A DNA stretch of 64,000 bases from Enterocloster asparagiformis (lineage in GTDB: Bacteria; Bacillota; Clostridia; Lachnospirales; Lachnospiraceae), in the NCBI GenBank assembly GCA_018380885.1, contig JAGZSY010000024.1, positions 8,001 through 72,000 on the forward strand, in the 5' to 3' direction. This document shows, one piece after another, positions 1 through 8,074 of this stretch. Numbering within the stretch: position 1 is the first letter of the stretch; each line of letters starts with the position of its first letter. Made by a program: the position numbers and the translations under genes. The notes below the pieces were generated by a model, which saw only the letters and a list, made by a program, of their open reading frames with translations, was not told where the DNA came from and made no database searches.

Positions 1-45
1 AAACTGCCTGCCGATGGTAATAACCAGCCTTCTTCCATCCTTCAT
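1..45 (-). CDS. Cytidylate kinase-like protein, N-terminal 15 residues only
   Basis: Only the first 15 codons lie in the window; the gene runs off the left edge. The ATG at 45-43 is preceded by AAAGGAGGCGACGCT, a near-perfect ribosome site. The visible peptide MKDGRRLVITIGRQF matches the start of the cytidylate kinase-like family, where a beta strand (ITI) leads into a GRxFGSGG-type P-loop. That loop would lie just outside the window, so the assignment rests on the N-terminal strand alone. It could be another small nucleotide-binding protein with the same opening. Confidence 0.5.
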   Translation of the reverse strand, partial: MKDGRRLVITIGRQF

Positions 46-111
46 AGCGTCGCCTCCTTTACGGTTCCTTGCGCCTTCACCTGTGGACAACAACTTCTCT
101 ACTGCATCCTT

Positions 112-120
112 ATTATAACA
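112..120 (-). promoter_or_regulatory. Extended -10 promoter for the gene leaving the left edge
   Basis: On the minus strand TGT precedes TATAAT, giving an extended -10 (TGnTATAAT) about 70 bp upstream of the ATG at 45. No good -35 is visible, which fits an extended -10 promoter. Inferred from sequence only. Confidence 0.35.
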
Positions 121-168
121 CAGATCCATTTCCTGGCCTAGAGCGCGTTTGAAAATCGCCTTTTCCGG

Positions 169-756
169 CTAATCGTCCCGGAACTCAACGGCGTACGCCC
201 GGTTGATCTCCTCAAAACGGAAGCACTCCGGACAGTGGTCGTTGATCATGCCGCAGGACTGGAGATGGGCGTAGATCGTAACCGTGCCCAGGTATTTAAA
301 TCCCCGCTTTTTCAGATCCGCGCTTAAGCGGTCCGACAAGCTGTTCTTTGCCGGCCGGCTGTCCCGGTGGCTTCTGATCACCAGGGTTTTCCCACCTGTG
401 TAGGACCACAGATAGCGGTCAAAGGTGCCGTATTCCTCCCGAATCTCCCGGTAGCGGCGGGCGTTGTGGATCACGGCCCGGATCTTTCGCGGGGAACGGA
501 TCATGCCCGGCGTCCCCATAATGGCCTCCACCTTGTCCTCACCGTACTCCGCGATCAGGTCGTAGTCGAAATCGTCGAAGCAGGCGCGGAAAATCTCCCG
601 CTTCATCAGCATCATATTCCAGTTGAGCCCGCACTGCATGACCTCCATCACCAGAAATTCAAAGAGCCTCCGGTCGTCGTGGAGGGGCACGCCCCACTCC
701 TCGTCATGGTATTTCCTCAACCGTTCATTTTCCTGGCACCATGTGCATCGCTCCAT
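169..756 (-). CDS. tag: DNA-3-methyladenine glycosylase I
   Basis: This is a base-excision repair enzyme that removes 3-methyladenine from alkylated DNA. The 195-aa length is normal for the family. The N-terminus (MERCTWCQENERLRKYHDEEW) carries the expected zinc-binding cysteine (RCxWC) and YHDEEWG motif, and the C-terminus has the paired histidine/cysteine (SCGMINDHCPECF) that completes the zinc site. The body keeps the LNW and PRKIRAVIHNA segments of Tag proteins. It lies just downstream of the GGDEF-EAL gene (18 bp from its stop to this ATG) in the same direction, so it may be read with it. The start codon is unambiguous because the zinc-ligand cysteine is at residue 4. Confidence 0.95.
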   Translation of the reverse strand: MERCTWCQENERLRKYHDEEWGVPLHDDRRLFEFLVMEVMQCGLNWNMMLMKREIFRACFDDFDYDLIAEYGEDKVEAIMGTPGMIRSPRKIRAVIHNARRYREIREEYGTFDRYLWSYTGGKTLVIRSHRDSRPAKNSLSDRLSADLKKRGFKYLGTVTIYAHLQSCGMINDHCPECFRFEEINRAYAVEFRDD

Positions 757-774
757 CGCAGGCTCCTTTCTCTG

Positions 775-3471
775 TCACAGATACGTGCGCTCATACTCCT
801 CGATGGGAATGGGCTTGCTGAACAGGTAGCCCTGGACCAACTCCACCCCGCAGGAGCGCAGCGCTTCCAGCTGTTCCTCGGTCTCGATTCCCTCGGCCAC
901 CACCTGAATCCCCATCTCCCGACAGATATTTACAATATTTTCCACAACAATACGGGCCTTGTCGCTGCCGGCCACGTCGTCCACCAGGCTCTTGTCCAGC
1001 TTGAGCACGTCAAACTCAATGGTGGAGAGCAGGGACAGGTTGGCGTACTCCGTGCCGAAATCGTCGATGGACACCACAAAACCCGCCTGGCGCAGGTCCC
1101 TGATCAGGGCTTTTAAGTCCACGCCTCCGGCCTCGTGGGCCGTCTCCGTCAGCTCGATCTCCAGGTACTTTTTCTCCACATTGTATTTCCGGCACAGCGC
1201 GGTGAGCCGGGCGATGAAATCGGGCTGGGACAGTGAGCAGCGGGAGAAATTGACCGAAATAGGCAGCGTCTGTCTGCCCTGCTCGCTCCACGCCCTCAGC
1301 CGGGAACACGCGTACTCGAACACATAGAAATCGATCTGGCTGATGGTCCGGCTCTCCTCCAGCATTGGCAGGAAATTGCCCGGCAGCATCAGGGAACCGG
1401 AGCGCGACTGGTAACGGATCAGAGCCTCGGCTCCCACAGCTGAGCGCTTTGACGAGGAGAGCTTTGGCTGCAGGTAAACCACAAAGCGGTCCTGGCGAAT
1501 CTCCTCCCGCAGCACCTCCGGGTCGGACAGATACAGCACCTCGTCGCTCAAATGCCGGTAGCGGTTGGAAGCCGGATTTCTGCGGTAAAATTCCTTCTTA
1601 TCCTCATACATATTGGCATCCGCGTCCGCGATTATCTGCTGGACATCCTGCACCTGGGTGGTCCAGCGGGCGCCCACCGCGGCGCGGCAGAGATCATTGT
1701 TGTCAAAATACCGGCGCAGCACAGCGGTCCTCGCCTCAAATGTCTCCTGGTCTATGCCGGGACAGAGAATCACGAACTCGTCCCCGCCGATGCGGTAAAA
1801 ATCCGCGTTCTGGAACGCCGCCCGCATCTGCCTGGCGCACTCCACCAGCGCCTCATCCCCGGCCGCGTGGCCCAGCTTATCGTTGATATCCTTCAAACCG
1901 TTTACATCCAGATATACGATGCCCAGGGGGCCGGGATAACCGGCCAGCGCCGCAGAATCCTTCATGTAACGGTTGCGGTTGTAAAATGAAGTCAGCGTGT
2001 CGTAGTAGCTCAGATGGGACAGCTGCTGCTCGCTCTCCGTGCGCTCGCAGCTAAGCATCAGAAAGTACCCCAAAGTGCGGAGCATGGGGCCCATGCCCTG
2101 TATTCCCTCAGCCCTCGCATTGTGTACCACAAACAAGCCCTGCAGCATCCCGCCCTGCTCCAAAGGCGTGGTCAGCATGCTTCTGATCTGCGCTTTGCGC
2201 AGCCTGGCGCACAAATCCGGATAAGCCTTCTCCAGGCTGTCCGCATCCTCCAGCACCACGCAGCCCTGTCCGTCCTCAAGCTGCTTCCAATCGTCGGCAG
2301 CTGCCAGCGGTATATCCTGCAAAAAATCCTTAACCGGCGGCACTCCCTGGCCGCACCACTCAAAGTCACAGCAGAGCTTTTCTCCCCGCACCATCAGCAG
2401 ATGGACCCGGTCCGCTGAGAGGAATTTCCCCAGAAATGCCAAAACCATCGGGAAGGACTGGATGAAATCGTGTTCCCGGTACAGGGTCTGGACGCATTCG
2501 ATCACGATTTTCTCCGCGTCCAGCGTATTTTTCAACTCCTGCTTCTCAGCCTCTGCCTCCGTGATATCAAAGGCAATCTGTATCCGGGCCGGCCTTCCCT
2601 CCCACTGGAGCAGACGGTCCTTCAACAGATAGTGACGCCCGGTGATGGGGTTGGTGTGCTCCCAGGTATAGTTCTCCCCCGGCACCAGGGCGGGCGTGGA
2701 GCAAAACGCGCAGGGGGCGGACAGTCCGTACAATACCTCGTAGCACTTCTGTCCCCTCAGCTCTGCGATGCCGAAGGTCCGCCGCCCCGCCTCATTGATA
2801 AACAGCAGCTCGTGATTTTCCAGATCCGTCACATACATGAGCTCCGAGATGGCATCCAGGGGGGCGCGCAGGTCCGCGGACATGCGTTCCAGGTTCTCGC
2901 TCTTGGCGCGGTTGATTTCCTCCGCCTCCTGCAGCTCCTTACGCCTGCGTCCCTGCATGGCTCCATACCAGGCCAGCAGCGCAGACAGCAGCAGAAACAC
3001 TGCTCCGAGAATCAACAGGCCCTGCTCCGCCCTGCGCACCTGGTGCTCCGAGTACCGTTCCGCGGCGCTAACCGTCCTGTCCGCCAGCTCGAAAAAGGCC
3101 TCGCTGTCAGTGTAGAGCGCCTTGCTGTCCCCGCCCTGGCGCACCTGCATGATCTCTCCCTTGATGACGGCCCACTCCTCCTGAAGCCGGCCCACAAGCG
3201 CCTGAAAATCGCTGTCCTCCATCCGCTCCAGGCCGTTTTCGCCCCGGCCGGTGGACAGCTCCGCCAGAATCCCGTCCAGCCGGTGGATGAGCCCGTCGTT
3301 CTGCTGTCCGTTCAGCTCCTGCTTGATCAGCCTCTGGGTTGCGCCTCGCACCACGCCGGCGTAGTTGATCACCCGCGCGCTCCCCTGAAGCTGGTGGATG
3401 GAAAAAACCGCCATCAAAATAGAGGCAAAAAGTGCCGCCGCTAAGGTGAATGGTATTAATCGTTTCGGCAT
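775..3471 (-). CDS. Membrane GGDEF-EAL protein with PAS and GAF-like regions
   Basis: A probable cyclic-di-GMP turnover enzyme of 898 aa. From the MPKRL start it has a membrane helix (about 5-25), an extracytoplasmic stretch to about 150, a second helix (about 151-172), a PAS region (about 208-316) with a CAFC cysteine pair, a GAF-like region (about 320-480), GGDEF (motif at 562-566) and EAL (motif at 681-683). The EAL domain keeps catalytic residues (VNFS, ELTET, DDFG, AEGIET, QGYLF). The GGDEF motif is intact and no RxxD inhibitory site precedes it. A GTG start 14 codons upstream is possible, but GGAGGG sits 7 bp before the chosen ATG. Both domains look active, so the net direction of catalysis cannot be told from sequence. 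Confidence 0.9.
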   Translation of the reverse strand: MPKRLIPFTLAAALFASILMAVFSIHQLQGSARVINYAGVVRGATQRLIKQELNGQQNDGLIHRLDGILAELSTGRGENGLERMEDSDFQALVGRLQEEWAVIKGEIMQVRQGGDSKALYTDSEAFFELADRTVSAAERYSEHQVRRAEQGLLILGAVFLLLSALLAWYGAMQGRRRKELQEAEEINRAKSENLERMSADLRAPLDAISELMYVTDLENHELLFINEAGRRTFGIAELRGQKCYEVLYGLSAPCAFCSTPALVPGENYTWEHTNPITGRHYLLKDRLLQWEGRPARIQIAFDITEAEAEKQELKNTLDAEKIVIECVQTLYREHDFIQSFPMVLAFLGKFLSADRVHLLMVRGEKLCCDFEWCGQGVPPVKDFLQDIPLAAADDWKQLEDGQGCVVLEDADSLEKAYPDLCARLRKAQIRSMLTTPLEQGGMLQGLFVVHNARAEGIQGMGPMLRTLGYFLMLSCERTESEQQLSHLSYYDTLTSFYNRNRYMKDSAALAGYPGPLGIVYLDVNGLKDINDKLGHAAGDEALVECARQMRAAFQNADFYRIGGDEFVILCPGIDQETFEARTAVLRRYFDNNDLCRAAVGARWTTQVQDVQQIIADADANMYEDKKEFYRRNPASNRYRHLSDEVLYLSDPEVLREEIRQDRFVVYLQPKLSSSKRSAVGAEALIRYQSRSGSLMLPGNFLPMLEESRTISQIDFYVFEYACSRLRAWSEQGRQTLPISVNFSRCSLSQPDFIARLTALCRKYNVEKKYLEIELTETAHEAGGVDLKALIRDLRQAGFVVSIDDFGTEYANLSLLSTIEFDVLKLDKSLVDDVAGSDKARIVVENIVNICREMGIQVVAEGIETEEQLEALRSCGVELVQGYLFSKPIPIEEYERTYL

Positions 3472-3582
3472 AACGCTGCCCTCCGTCCGACAAAACCCTT
3501 GTCCCTTGATCACAGAATAATCGCCCGCAGGCTGTGCAGGCGGCTTGTCTCAAGCAAAAAAGACAAAAAGTCATTATTTTCC

Positions 3583-3591
3583 ATTATACCA
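3583..3591 (-). promoter_or_regulatory. Extended -10 promoter for the GGDEF-EAL gene
   Basis: On the minus strand TGGTATAAT forms an extended -10, about 110 bp upstream of the chosen ATG. A weak -35 (TGGACT) lies 17 bp further upstream. It is placed correctly between the amidase terminator and the gene. Confidence 0.45.
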
Positions 3592-3644
3592 CCTTACAAT
3601 TCGGCAGTCCAACCTTTATTTCCGAAACCCCTGCTTTAGAAACG

Positions 3645-3678
3645 TTAAAATGCCGCGAACGCATCAAGCGTCCGCGGC
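3645..3678 (-). terminator. Rho-independent terminator after the amidase gene
   Basis: Arms GCCGCGAACGC and GCGTCCGCGGC flank a 5-nt loop. On the minus strand the hairpin is followed by ATTTTAACG. It lies about 55 bp past the amidase stop. Confidence 0.6.
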
Positions 3679-3732
3679 TGCCCTTATCCGTCTCATCGGT
3701 TGTCTCCGCTATTGTGGCGGTGATCAGGCCTC

Positions 3733-4515
3733 CTAATACACCGCCTGCTCCCGCACCATCAGGGTCGGATACCCCATATTGCGCAGAATCCGCTCCATGT
3801 TGGCCGCATTGTCCATGTTCAGGAACGCGCCCACCCGGACCTTGTAGTAGCCGTCGTCATGGACGATAAAGGCCGGCAACCCCCTGGCCTCCAGTTCCTT
3901 TAGCAGCCGGTCAGCCGGAACCCGGTCGCGGTATGCGCCCACCTGCACCTGGTAATATTCCGGGCGCGCCATCTGCTGCTGGCGGATTGTCTCCAGCACA
4001 CCGGTGGCGATGGCCTGCGCTATGTTCTCAAAGTTATCGTCAAAGAACCGGTTGTCGTCGGGATTGTCGATAAAGCCGGCCTCCACCAGCACCGCGGGCA
4101 TCTGCGTCCTGCGCAGCACGATCAGGCCCGGCCGCTCCTTGACCCCCAGATCGGCAAATCCCGCATCGGTCAGGTTCCGGCTGATATTTTCAGCCAGCAG
4201 GGCCGGCACGCCGGCGTCCTGATACACCAGCACCTCCGCCCCGGATGCGCTTCCGGGAATGGGCATGGCGTTGCGGTGGATGGAGATAAAATAATCCGCG
4301 CCGGAGAGGTTGCCGATCTGAGCCTTCTCTAAGGGCGTGTCAAACACGTCGTTCACTCTGGTGTAAAGCACGTTCACGCCGCTTTGCTCCAGCAGCCTGC
4401 CGACCGCCAGAGCCAGGCGGAGGGCGTCGTCCTTCTCCTGCCGTCCCATATATACTGCCCCGGGGTTCGCACCACCGTGGCCTGCATCTATAATAACCGT
4501 CTTTCTTTCTGCCAT
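3733..4515 (-). CDS. N-acetylmuramoyl-L-alanine amidase with C-terminal SPOR-like domain
   Basis: A zinc amidase of the Amidase_3 (CwlD/LytC catalytic) family, which cuts the bond between muramic acid and the stem peptide. The first metal-binding block is IDAGHGGANPGA near residue 8, the middle block is SIHRNAM, and the catalytic region has LVEAGFIDNPDD. After about residue 185 a short SPOR-like repeat follows (YYQVQVGAYRDRVPADRLL and YKVRVGAFLNMDNA), which in other proteins binds denuded glycan strands. No signal peptide is visible, so it may act inside the mother cell or spore compartment or be exported by another route. The chosen start has AAGGAG 8 bp upstream; an ATG 8 codons earlier lacks a ribosome site. 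Confidence 0.9.
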   Translation of the reverse strand: MAERKTVIIDAGHGGANPGAVYMGRQEKDDALRLALAVGRLLEQSGVNVLYTRVNDVFDTPLEKAQIGNLSGADYFISIHRNAMPIPGSASGAEVLVYQDAGVPALLAENISRNLTDAGFADLGVKERPGLIVLRRTQMPAVLVEAGFIDNPDDNRFFDDNFENIAQAIATGVLETIRQQQMARPEYYQVQVGAYRDRVPADRLLKELEARGLPAFIVHDDGYYKVRVGAFLNMDNAANMERILRNMGYPTLMVREQAVY

Positions 4516-4609
4516 TTCGGTCACTCCTTCACATTTCACCTTGGAGAAATGAATATTCTCTCCCTATACCATATGTGAAGAAAGGCCGAAAGTTGCGCTA
4601 TTTTCGGAC

Positions 4610-5050
4610 TTAAATTTCGTCCACATCCACGCCTCGGGGGCCAACGTGGGTGGAAAATACGATCTGCGTGCTGGTTTTTCCAAATTTTTGCAGCTGGCCG
4701 ATAAATATATCCAGATCCATGGTGCTCTGGAAGGCCACCTTCATCAGCATGGAATACTCGCCGGTGACGCAGCTGCACTCCAGCACATTGGGCACATCGG
4801 CGGCGTAGGCGTAAAATTTCGGTTTGTCCTCGGGCACCACGTCCAGATTGATAAAGGCCAGGATGTGGTAGCCCAGCTTCATGGGGTCCACAAACGCGTG
4901 GTAGCCCGCGATGATGCCCTCCTTCTCCAGCCGCTCAATTCGTGCGGACACAGCCGGCGAGGATAAAAACGTTTTTTCCGCAATGGTCTTTAAGGACATG
5001 CGGGCATTCGCCTGCAGCAGCTTCAGTATCTTGCGGTCAATGTCATCCAT
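4610..5050 (-). CDS. Lrp/AsnC-family transcriptional regulator
   Basis: A 146-aa feast/famine regulator. Residues 1-50 form the AsnC-type winged helix-turn-helix (DRKILKLLQANARMSLKTIA, then SPAVSARIERLEKEG), and residues 65-140 form the RAM effector domain (LAFINLDV ... VTGEYSMLMKVAF). Proteins of this family bind amino acids and control amino-acid metabolism genes. The gene has its own strong promoter just downstream of dapL, so a link to lysine/diaminopimelate control is possible but unproven. The sequence does not reveal the ligand. Confidence 0.9.
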   Translation of the reverse strand: MDDIDRKILKLLQANARMSLKTIAEKTFLSSPAVSARIERLEKEGIIAGYHAFVDPMKLGYHILAFINLDVVPEDKPKFYAYAADVPNVLECSCVTGEYSMLMKVAFQSTMDLDIFIGQLQKFGKTSTQIVFSTHVGPRGVDVDEI

Positions 5051-5170
5051 CTCTCATTTCCTCCCAAACTTCATTCCCCGGGGCGAACCGCCAAAAAAGC
5101 GGAGAAGCGCCCGAACCCCTGGTCCGAACGCTTTTGCCCGAAAAATTCTTATAAAATTTTCTTACTTGGT

Positions 5171-5199
5171 ATCATAAACTGATTTGCATCGCTTGTCAA
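5171..5199 (-). promoter_or_regulatory. Promoter for the Lrp-family gene
   Basis: Minus-strand TTGACA, a 17-bp spacer and TATGAT, about 125 bp upstream of the ATG at 5050. It lies directly after the dapL stop codon, so the regulator can be transcribed independently of dapL. Confidence 0.65.
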
Positions 5200-5222
5200 C
5201 CTAATTTTCTGAGAAACATGAT

Positions 5223-6446
5223 TTACCGCTTCATGGCTTTGCGGATGCGCTCCACCGCCTTCACCGTGTTCTCATAGGTCCCGAAGGCGGTCAGCCGGAA
5301 GTAGCCCTCGCCGCTGGGCCCGAAGCCGCTGCCCGGGGTGCCCACCACGTTGGCGTGCTCCAGCAGGAAATCAAAAAACTGCCAGCTGGTCATGCCCTCC
5401 GGCACCTTCAGCCAGATATAGGGAGAATTGACGCCGCCGAACACCGTGCAGCCGCTTTCCCGCAGGCCCTCGTAGATCACCCGGGCATTGCGCATGTAAC
5501 GGGCCACCTGTTCCTCCACCTGGCGCCTTCCCTCCTCGGAGTACACGGCCTCCCCCGCCCGCTGGACGATGTAGGGCGCGCCGTTGAACTTGGTGCCGTG
5601 GCGGCGGGCCCAGAGGCTGTGCAGGGACACGCCGCCACGCTGCAGCTTCCCCGGCACCACCGTGAATCCCAGGCGCAGGCCTGTAAAGCCCGCCTTCTTG
5701 GAGAAGGAGCGAAACTCAATGGCGCAGGTGTCGGCCCCACTGATCTCAAAGATGCTGTGGGGCACGTCCGGTTCCGTGATGTAGGCCTCGTAGGCCGCGT
5801 CGTAGAGGATCACCGAGCCGTTCTCATTGGCGTAATCCACCCACACCGCCAGCTGATCCCTGGTCAGCGTGGTGCCCGTGGGATTATTGGGCACGCAGAG
5901 ATAGATCAGGTCCGGGCGCTCCCCGGGCAGCTCCGGCACAAAGCCGTTCTCTGCCGTGCAGGGCATGTAGATCACCCGGCTCCACCTGCCGGTGGACGGG
6001 TCGTACTCCCCCGCTCTGCCCGCCATCACGTTGGAGTCCACATAGACCGGGTACACGGGATCGCACACCGCGATACGGCAGTCCTCGGAGAAAATCTCCT
6101 GGATATTGCCGCAGTCGCTCTTGGCCCCGTCTGAGACAAAAATTTCGTCCGGCCCAATGGGGCAGCCCCAGGCCTCGTAATCCTTTCTGGCTATGGCCTC
6201 CCTCAGAAAGGCATATCCCAGATCCGGTGCGTAACCGTGAAAGGTATCGGCACTTCCCATCTCGTCCACCGCCCGGTGCAGGGCCTCCACGATAGCCGGA
6301 GCGATGGGCTGGGTCACGTCCCCGATTCCCAGGCGGATGATCTCCCGGTCCGGGTGTGCGTTCTGATAGGCCGCCACCTTTTTCGCAATATCGGAAAACA
6401 GATAGCTGCCCGGAAGCTTCAGGTAGTTTTCATTGATTTTAAGCAT
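5223..6446 (-). CDS. dapL: LL-diaminopimelate aminotransferase
   Basis: A fold-type I PLP enzyme that converts tetrahydrodipicolinate directly to LL-diaminopimelate using glutamate, bypassing the succinylase or acetylase steps of lysine and peptidoglycan precursor synthesis. At 407 aa it has the usual DapL length. Diagnostic segments are the start ([20 protein letters not shown]), [30 protein letters not shown] and the PLP-lysine region [14 protein letters not shown], where Lys250 is the predicted Schiff-base lysine. It follows dapF, which makes meso-diaminopimelate from its product, so the two genes form a short pathway unit. A 176-bp leader separates them. Confidence 0.97.
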   Translation of the reverse strand: MLKINENYLKLPGSYLFSDIAKKVAAYQNAHPDREIIRLGIGDVTQPIAPAIVEALHRAVDEMGSADTFHGYAPDLGYAFLREAIARKDYEAWGCPIGPDEIFVSDGAKSDCGNIQEIFSEDCRIAVCDPVYPVYVDSNVMAGRAGEYDPSTGRWSRVIYMPCTAENGFVPELPGERPDLIYLCVPNNPTGTTLTRDQLAVWVDYANENGSVILYDAAYEAYITEPDVPHSIFEISGADTCAIEFRSFSKKAGFTGLRLGFTVVPGKLQRGGVSLHSLWARRHGTKFNGAPYIVQRAGEAVYSEEGRRQVEEQVARYMRNARVIYEGLRESGCTVFGGVNSPYIWLKVPEGMTSWQFFDFLLEHANVVGTPGSGFGPSGEGYFRLTAFGTYENTVKAVERIRKAMKR

Positions 6447-6542
6447 TGCCTCTTTCCTCCTCGCATGTCCTGCGGACCGGCAAAGCGCCGCGCCCCGAAA
6501 TCGCCTTCAGGCCGCGCCAGCGTCCGTTCCACTCAAATAAAT

Positions 6543-6590
6543 ACTCCCAGGAACCTTGCGCACGCCTTCGTGCATCCGGCCCCTGAGAGT
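6543..6590 (-). promoter_or_regulatory. Structured leader hairpin between dapF and dapL
   Basis: In the minus-strand RNA, ACUCUCAGG pairs with CCUGGGAGU (9 bp, one wobble). They enclose a second hairpin GCACG-AAGG-CGUGC. No poly-U tract follows, so it is not a plain terminator. It may be a processing or regulatory element; I do not recognise a known riboswitch in it. Confidence 0.35.
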
Positions 6591-6622
6591 TTGTTTAGAC
6601 TAATTTCACATGTGGTATCATA

Positions 6623-7456
6623 TTATAAATCTTCCGGAATGTCAATATCCCCGCGGAAAACTTCCACCGCCGGCCCGGTCATAAACAGGTGTCCGGTTTC
6701 CCGGTCCAGCCGTATGCGCAGCCTGCCGCCCTTAAGCTCCACCTCCACCTCGTCGTCCGTATAGCCCATGAGTATGGCTGCGGCTGCGCTGGCCGTGGCC
6801 CCGGTTCCGCAGGCCCAGGTCTCCCCGCTGCCCCGCTCCCATACCCGCATGCGGATATGGCCCCTGTCCACCAGCTGGATAAACTCCGTGTTCACCTTCT
6901 CCGGCTGGAAACGCGTGTGCAGCTCAAAGGCCGGCCCCATGGCCTCCAGGTTCAAATCGTCGATGGCGTCCACAAAATACACCGCGTGCGGGTTGCCCAC
7001 GCTGATGCCCACAAAGGCGTAGTCCGTCCCGTCCACCCGGATCGGTTCCGGCAGCCTTGAGGTCAGCTTCGCCTCGCCCATATCCACGGTGAGAAGCTGC
7101 GCGCTCAGTCGTCCCTTCTCCTCCCGCACCGTAAAGTCAATGGTCTTGATGCCGGCCGGCGTCTCCACGGTCAGGCTTCTCCTGTCCTGGGGTACGATGC
7201 CGTGGTCGTAGGCGTACTTGCCCACGCAGCGTATGCCGTTGCCGCACATCGGGCTCCCGGAGCCGTCCATGTTGTACATCTCCATCCGGCAGTCCGCCTG
7301 ATCCGACGGGCAGATCAGAATCAGCCCGTCGGAGCCGATGCCGAAATGCCGATCGCTGACATACCGTGCCGCCGCGGACGGATTTGGGACCGTCTCCTCA
7401 AAACAATTCACATAAACGTAATCGTTGCCAATACCCTGCATTTTCGTAAATTTCAT
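6623..7456 (-). CDS. dapF: Diaminopimelate epimerase (canonical)
   Basis: This enzyme interconverts LL- and meso-diaminopimelate by a two-cysteine, cofactor-free mechanism. Both catalytic cysteines are present: Cys71 in PMCGNGIRC and Cys216 in GETWACGTGA. The 277-aa length, the opening MKFTKMQGIGNDY and the ISVGNPHAVYF segment are typical. It starts 10 bp after the ANTAR gene and precedes dapL, so glnA-ANTAR-dapF-dapL may be one transcription unit. A divergent paralogue at 9652-10509 lacks both cysteines, so this copy is the one expected to do the housekeeping reaction. Confidence 0.97.
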   Translation of the reverse strand: MKFTKMQGIGNDYVYVNCFEETVPNPSAAARYVSDRHFGIGSDGLILICPSDQADCRMEMYNMDGSGSPMCGNGIRCVGKYAYDHGIVPQDRRSLTVETPAGIKTIDFTVREEKGRLSAQLLTVDMGEAKLTSRLPEPIRVDGTDYAFVGISVGNPHAVYFVDAIDDLNLEAMGPAFELHTRFQPEKVNTEFIQLVDRGHIRMRVWERGSGETWACGTGATASAAAAILMGYTDDEVEVELKGGRLRIRLDRETGHLFMTGPAVEVFRGDIDIPEDL

Positions 7457-7466
7457 ATCCCTCTCC

Positions 7467-8024
7467 TCACACGTGTATCAAACTGATCACCATCTGCGCC
7501 GTCTCCACCAGGTTGGTGCCGCTGTCCATGCTGCACTTCTGAATATAGCGGTGAGCTTCGGATTCCGTCATGTTGTTGCGCTCCATCAAAAGCTCCTTGG
7601 CCCTCATGATCAGGTTCTGTTCCTCCATATTGCGCTCCTTGGGGCGCATCCGCTGCTTCTTGCGGATGCGGGCCTGGGACTGTACCATCATCTCCAGGGT
7701 GTCCACCAGGTCATGCACCTTGAGGGGCATAGGAAGGCAGATCACGTCCTTCATGTTCTGTCCGCTCCACCTGCTGGGGGAGGCGATCAAAAGCATATCC
7801 ATTGTGGAGGGAAGGCACTGCCGCAGTTCATCGTACATCATGTCCTCGAACCGATATCCGCTGACCACTATCCCGCTGTTCACGCCCTCGGCCGCCGTGA
7901 TGGTCTGGGCCCCTGAGGCACAGACCGCGACCACCTGAAATCCGTTGCGCATCAGGATACCCCTTATATTTTTCCCATCCTCCGGCTTGGAGAACGCTAC
8001 GATTATATTTGTCACATGCCTCAC
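7467..8024 (-). CDS. ANTAR-domain response regulator
   Basis: A 185-aa protein with a receiver-like N-terminal domain (about 1-115) and a C-terminal ANTAR domain (about 120-183: ERNMEEQNLIMRAKELLMER, then NMTESEAHRYIQKCSMD). ANTAR domains bind RNA hairpin pairs and prevent transcription termination. The receiver is divergent: the usual phospho-acceptor aspartate region reads NSGIVVSGYRFED, so phosphorylation is doubtful. The position right after glnA (50 bp) suggests nitrogen-linked antitermination, and the strong hairpin in the glnA leader (9444-9520) is a candidate target. That target assignment is inference. Confidence 0.88.
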   Translation of the reverse strand: MRHVTNIIVAFSKPEDGKNIRGILMRNGFQVVAVCASGAQTITAAEGVNSGIVVSGYRFEDMMYDELRQCLPSTMDMLLIASPSRWSGQNMKDVICLPMPLKVHDLVDTLEMMVQSQARIRKKQRMRPKERNMEEQNLIMRAKELLMERNNMTESEAHRYIQKCSMDSGTNLVETAQMVISLIHV

Positions 8025-8074
8025 CTCCTGGTCAGCCGGCCGTTTTGCCCGGGGCGCCCGCCCCTGTGCCCGCG

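Noticed and set aside
6447..6622. Lysine riboswitch before dapL
   Set aside because: The leader lacks the five-helix core, the conserved junction bases and a terminator; only one hairpin is clear.
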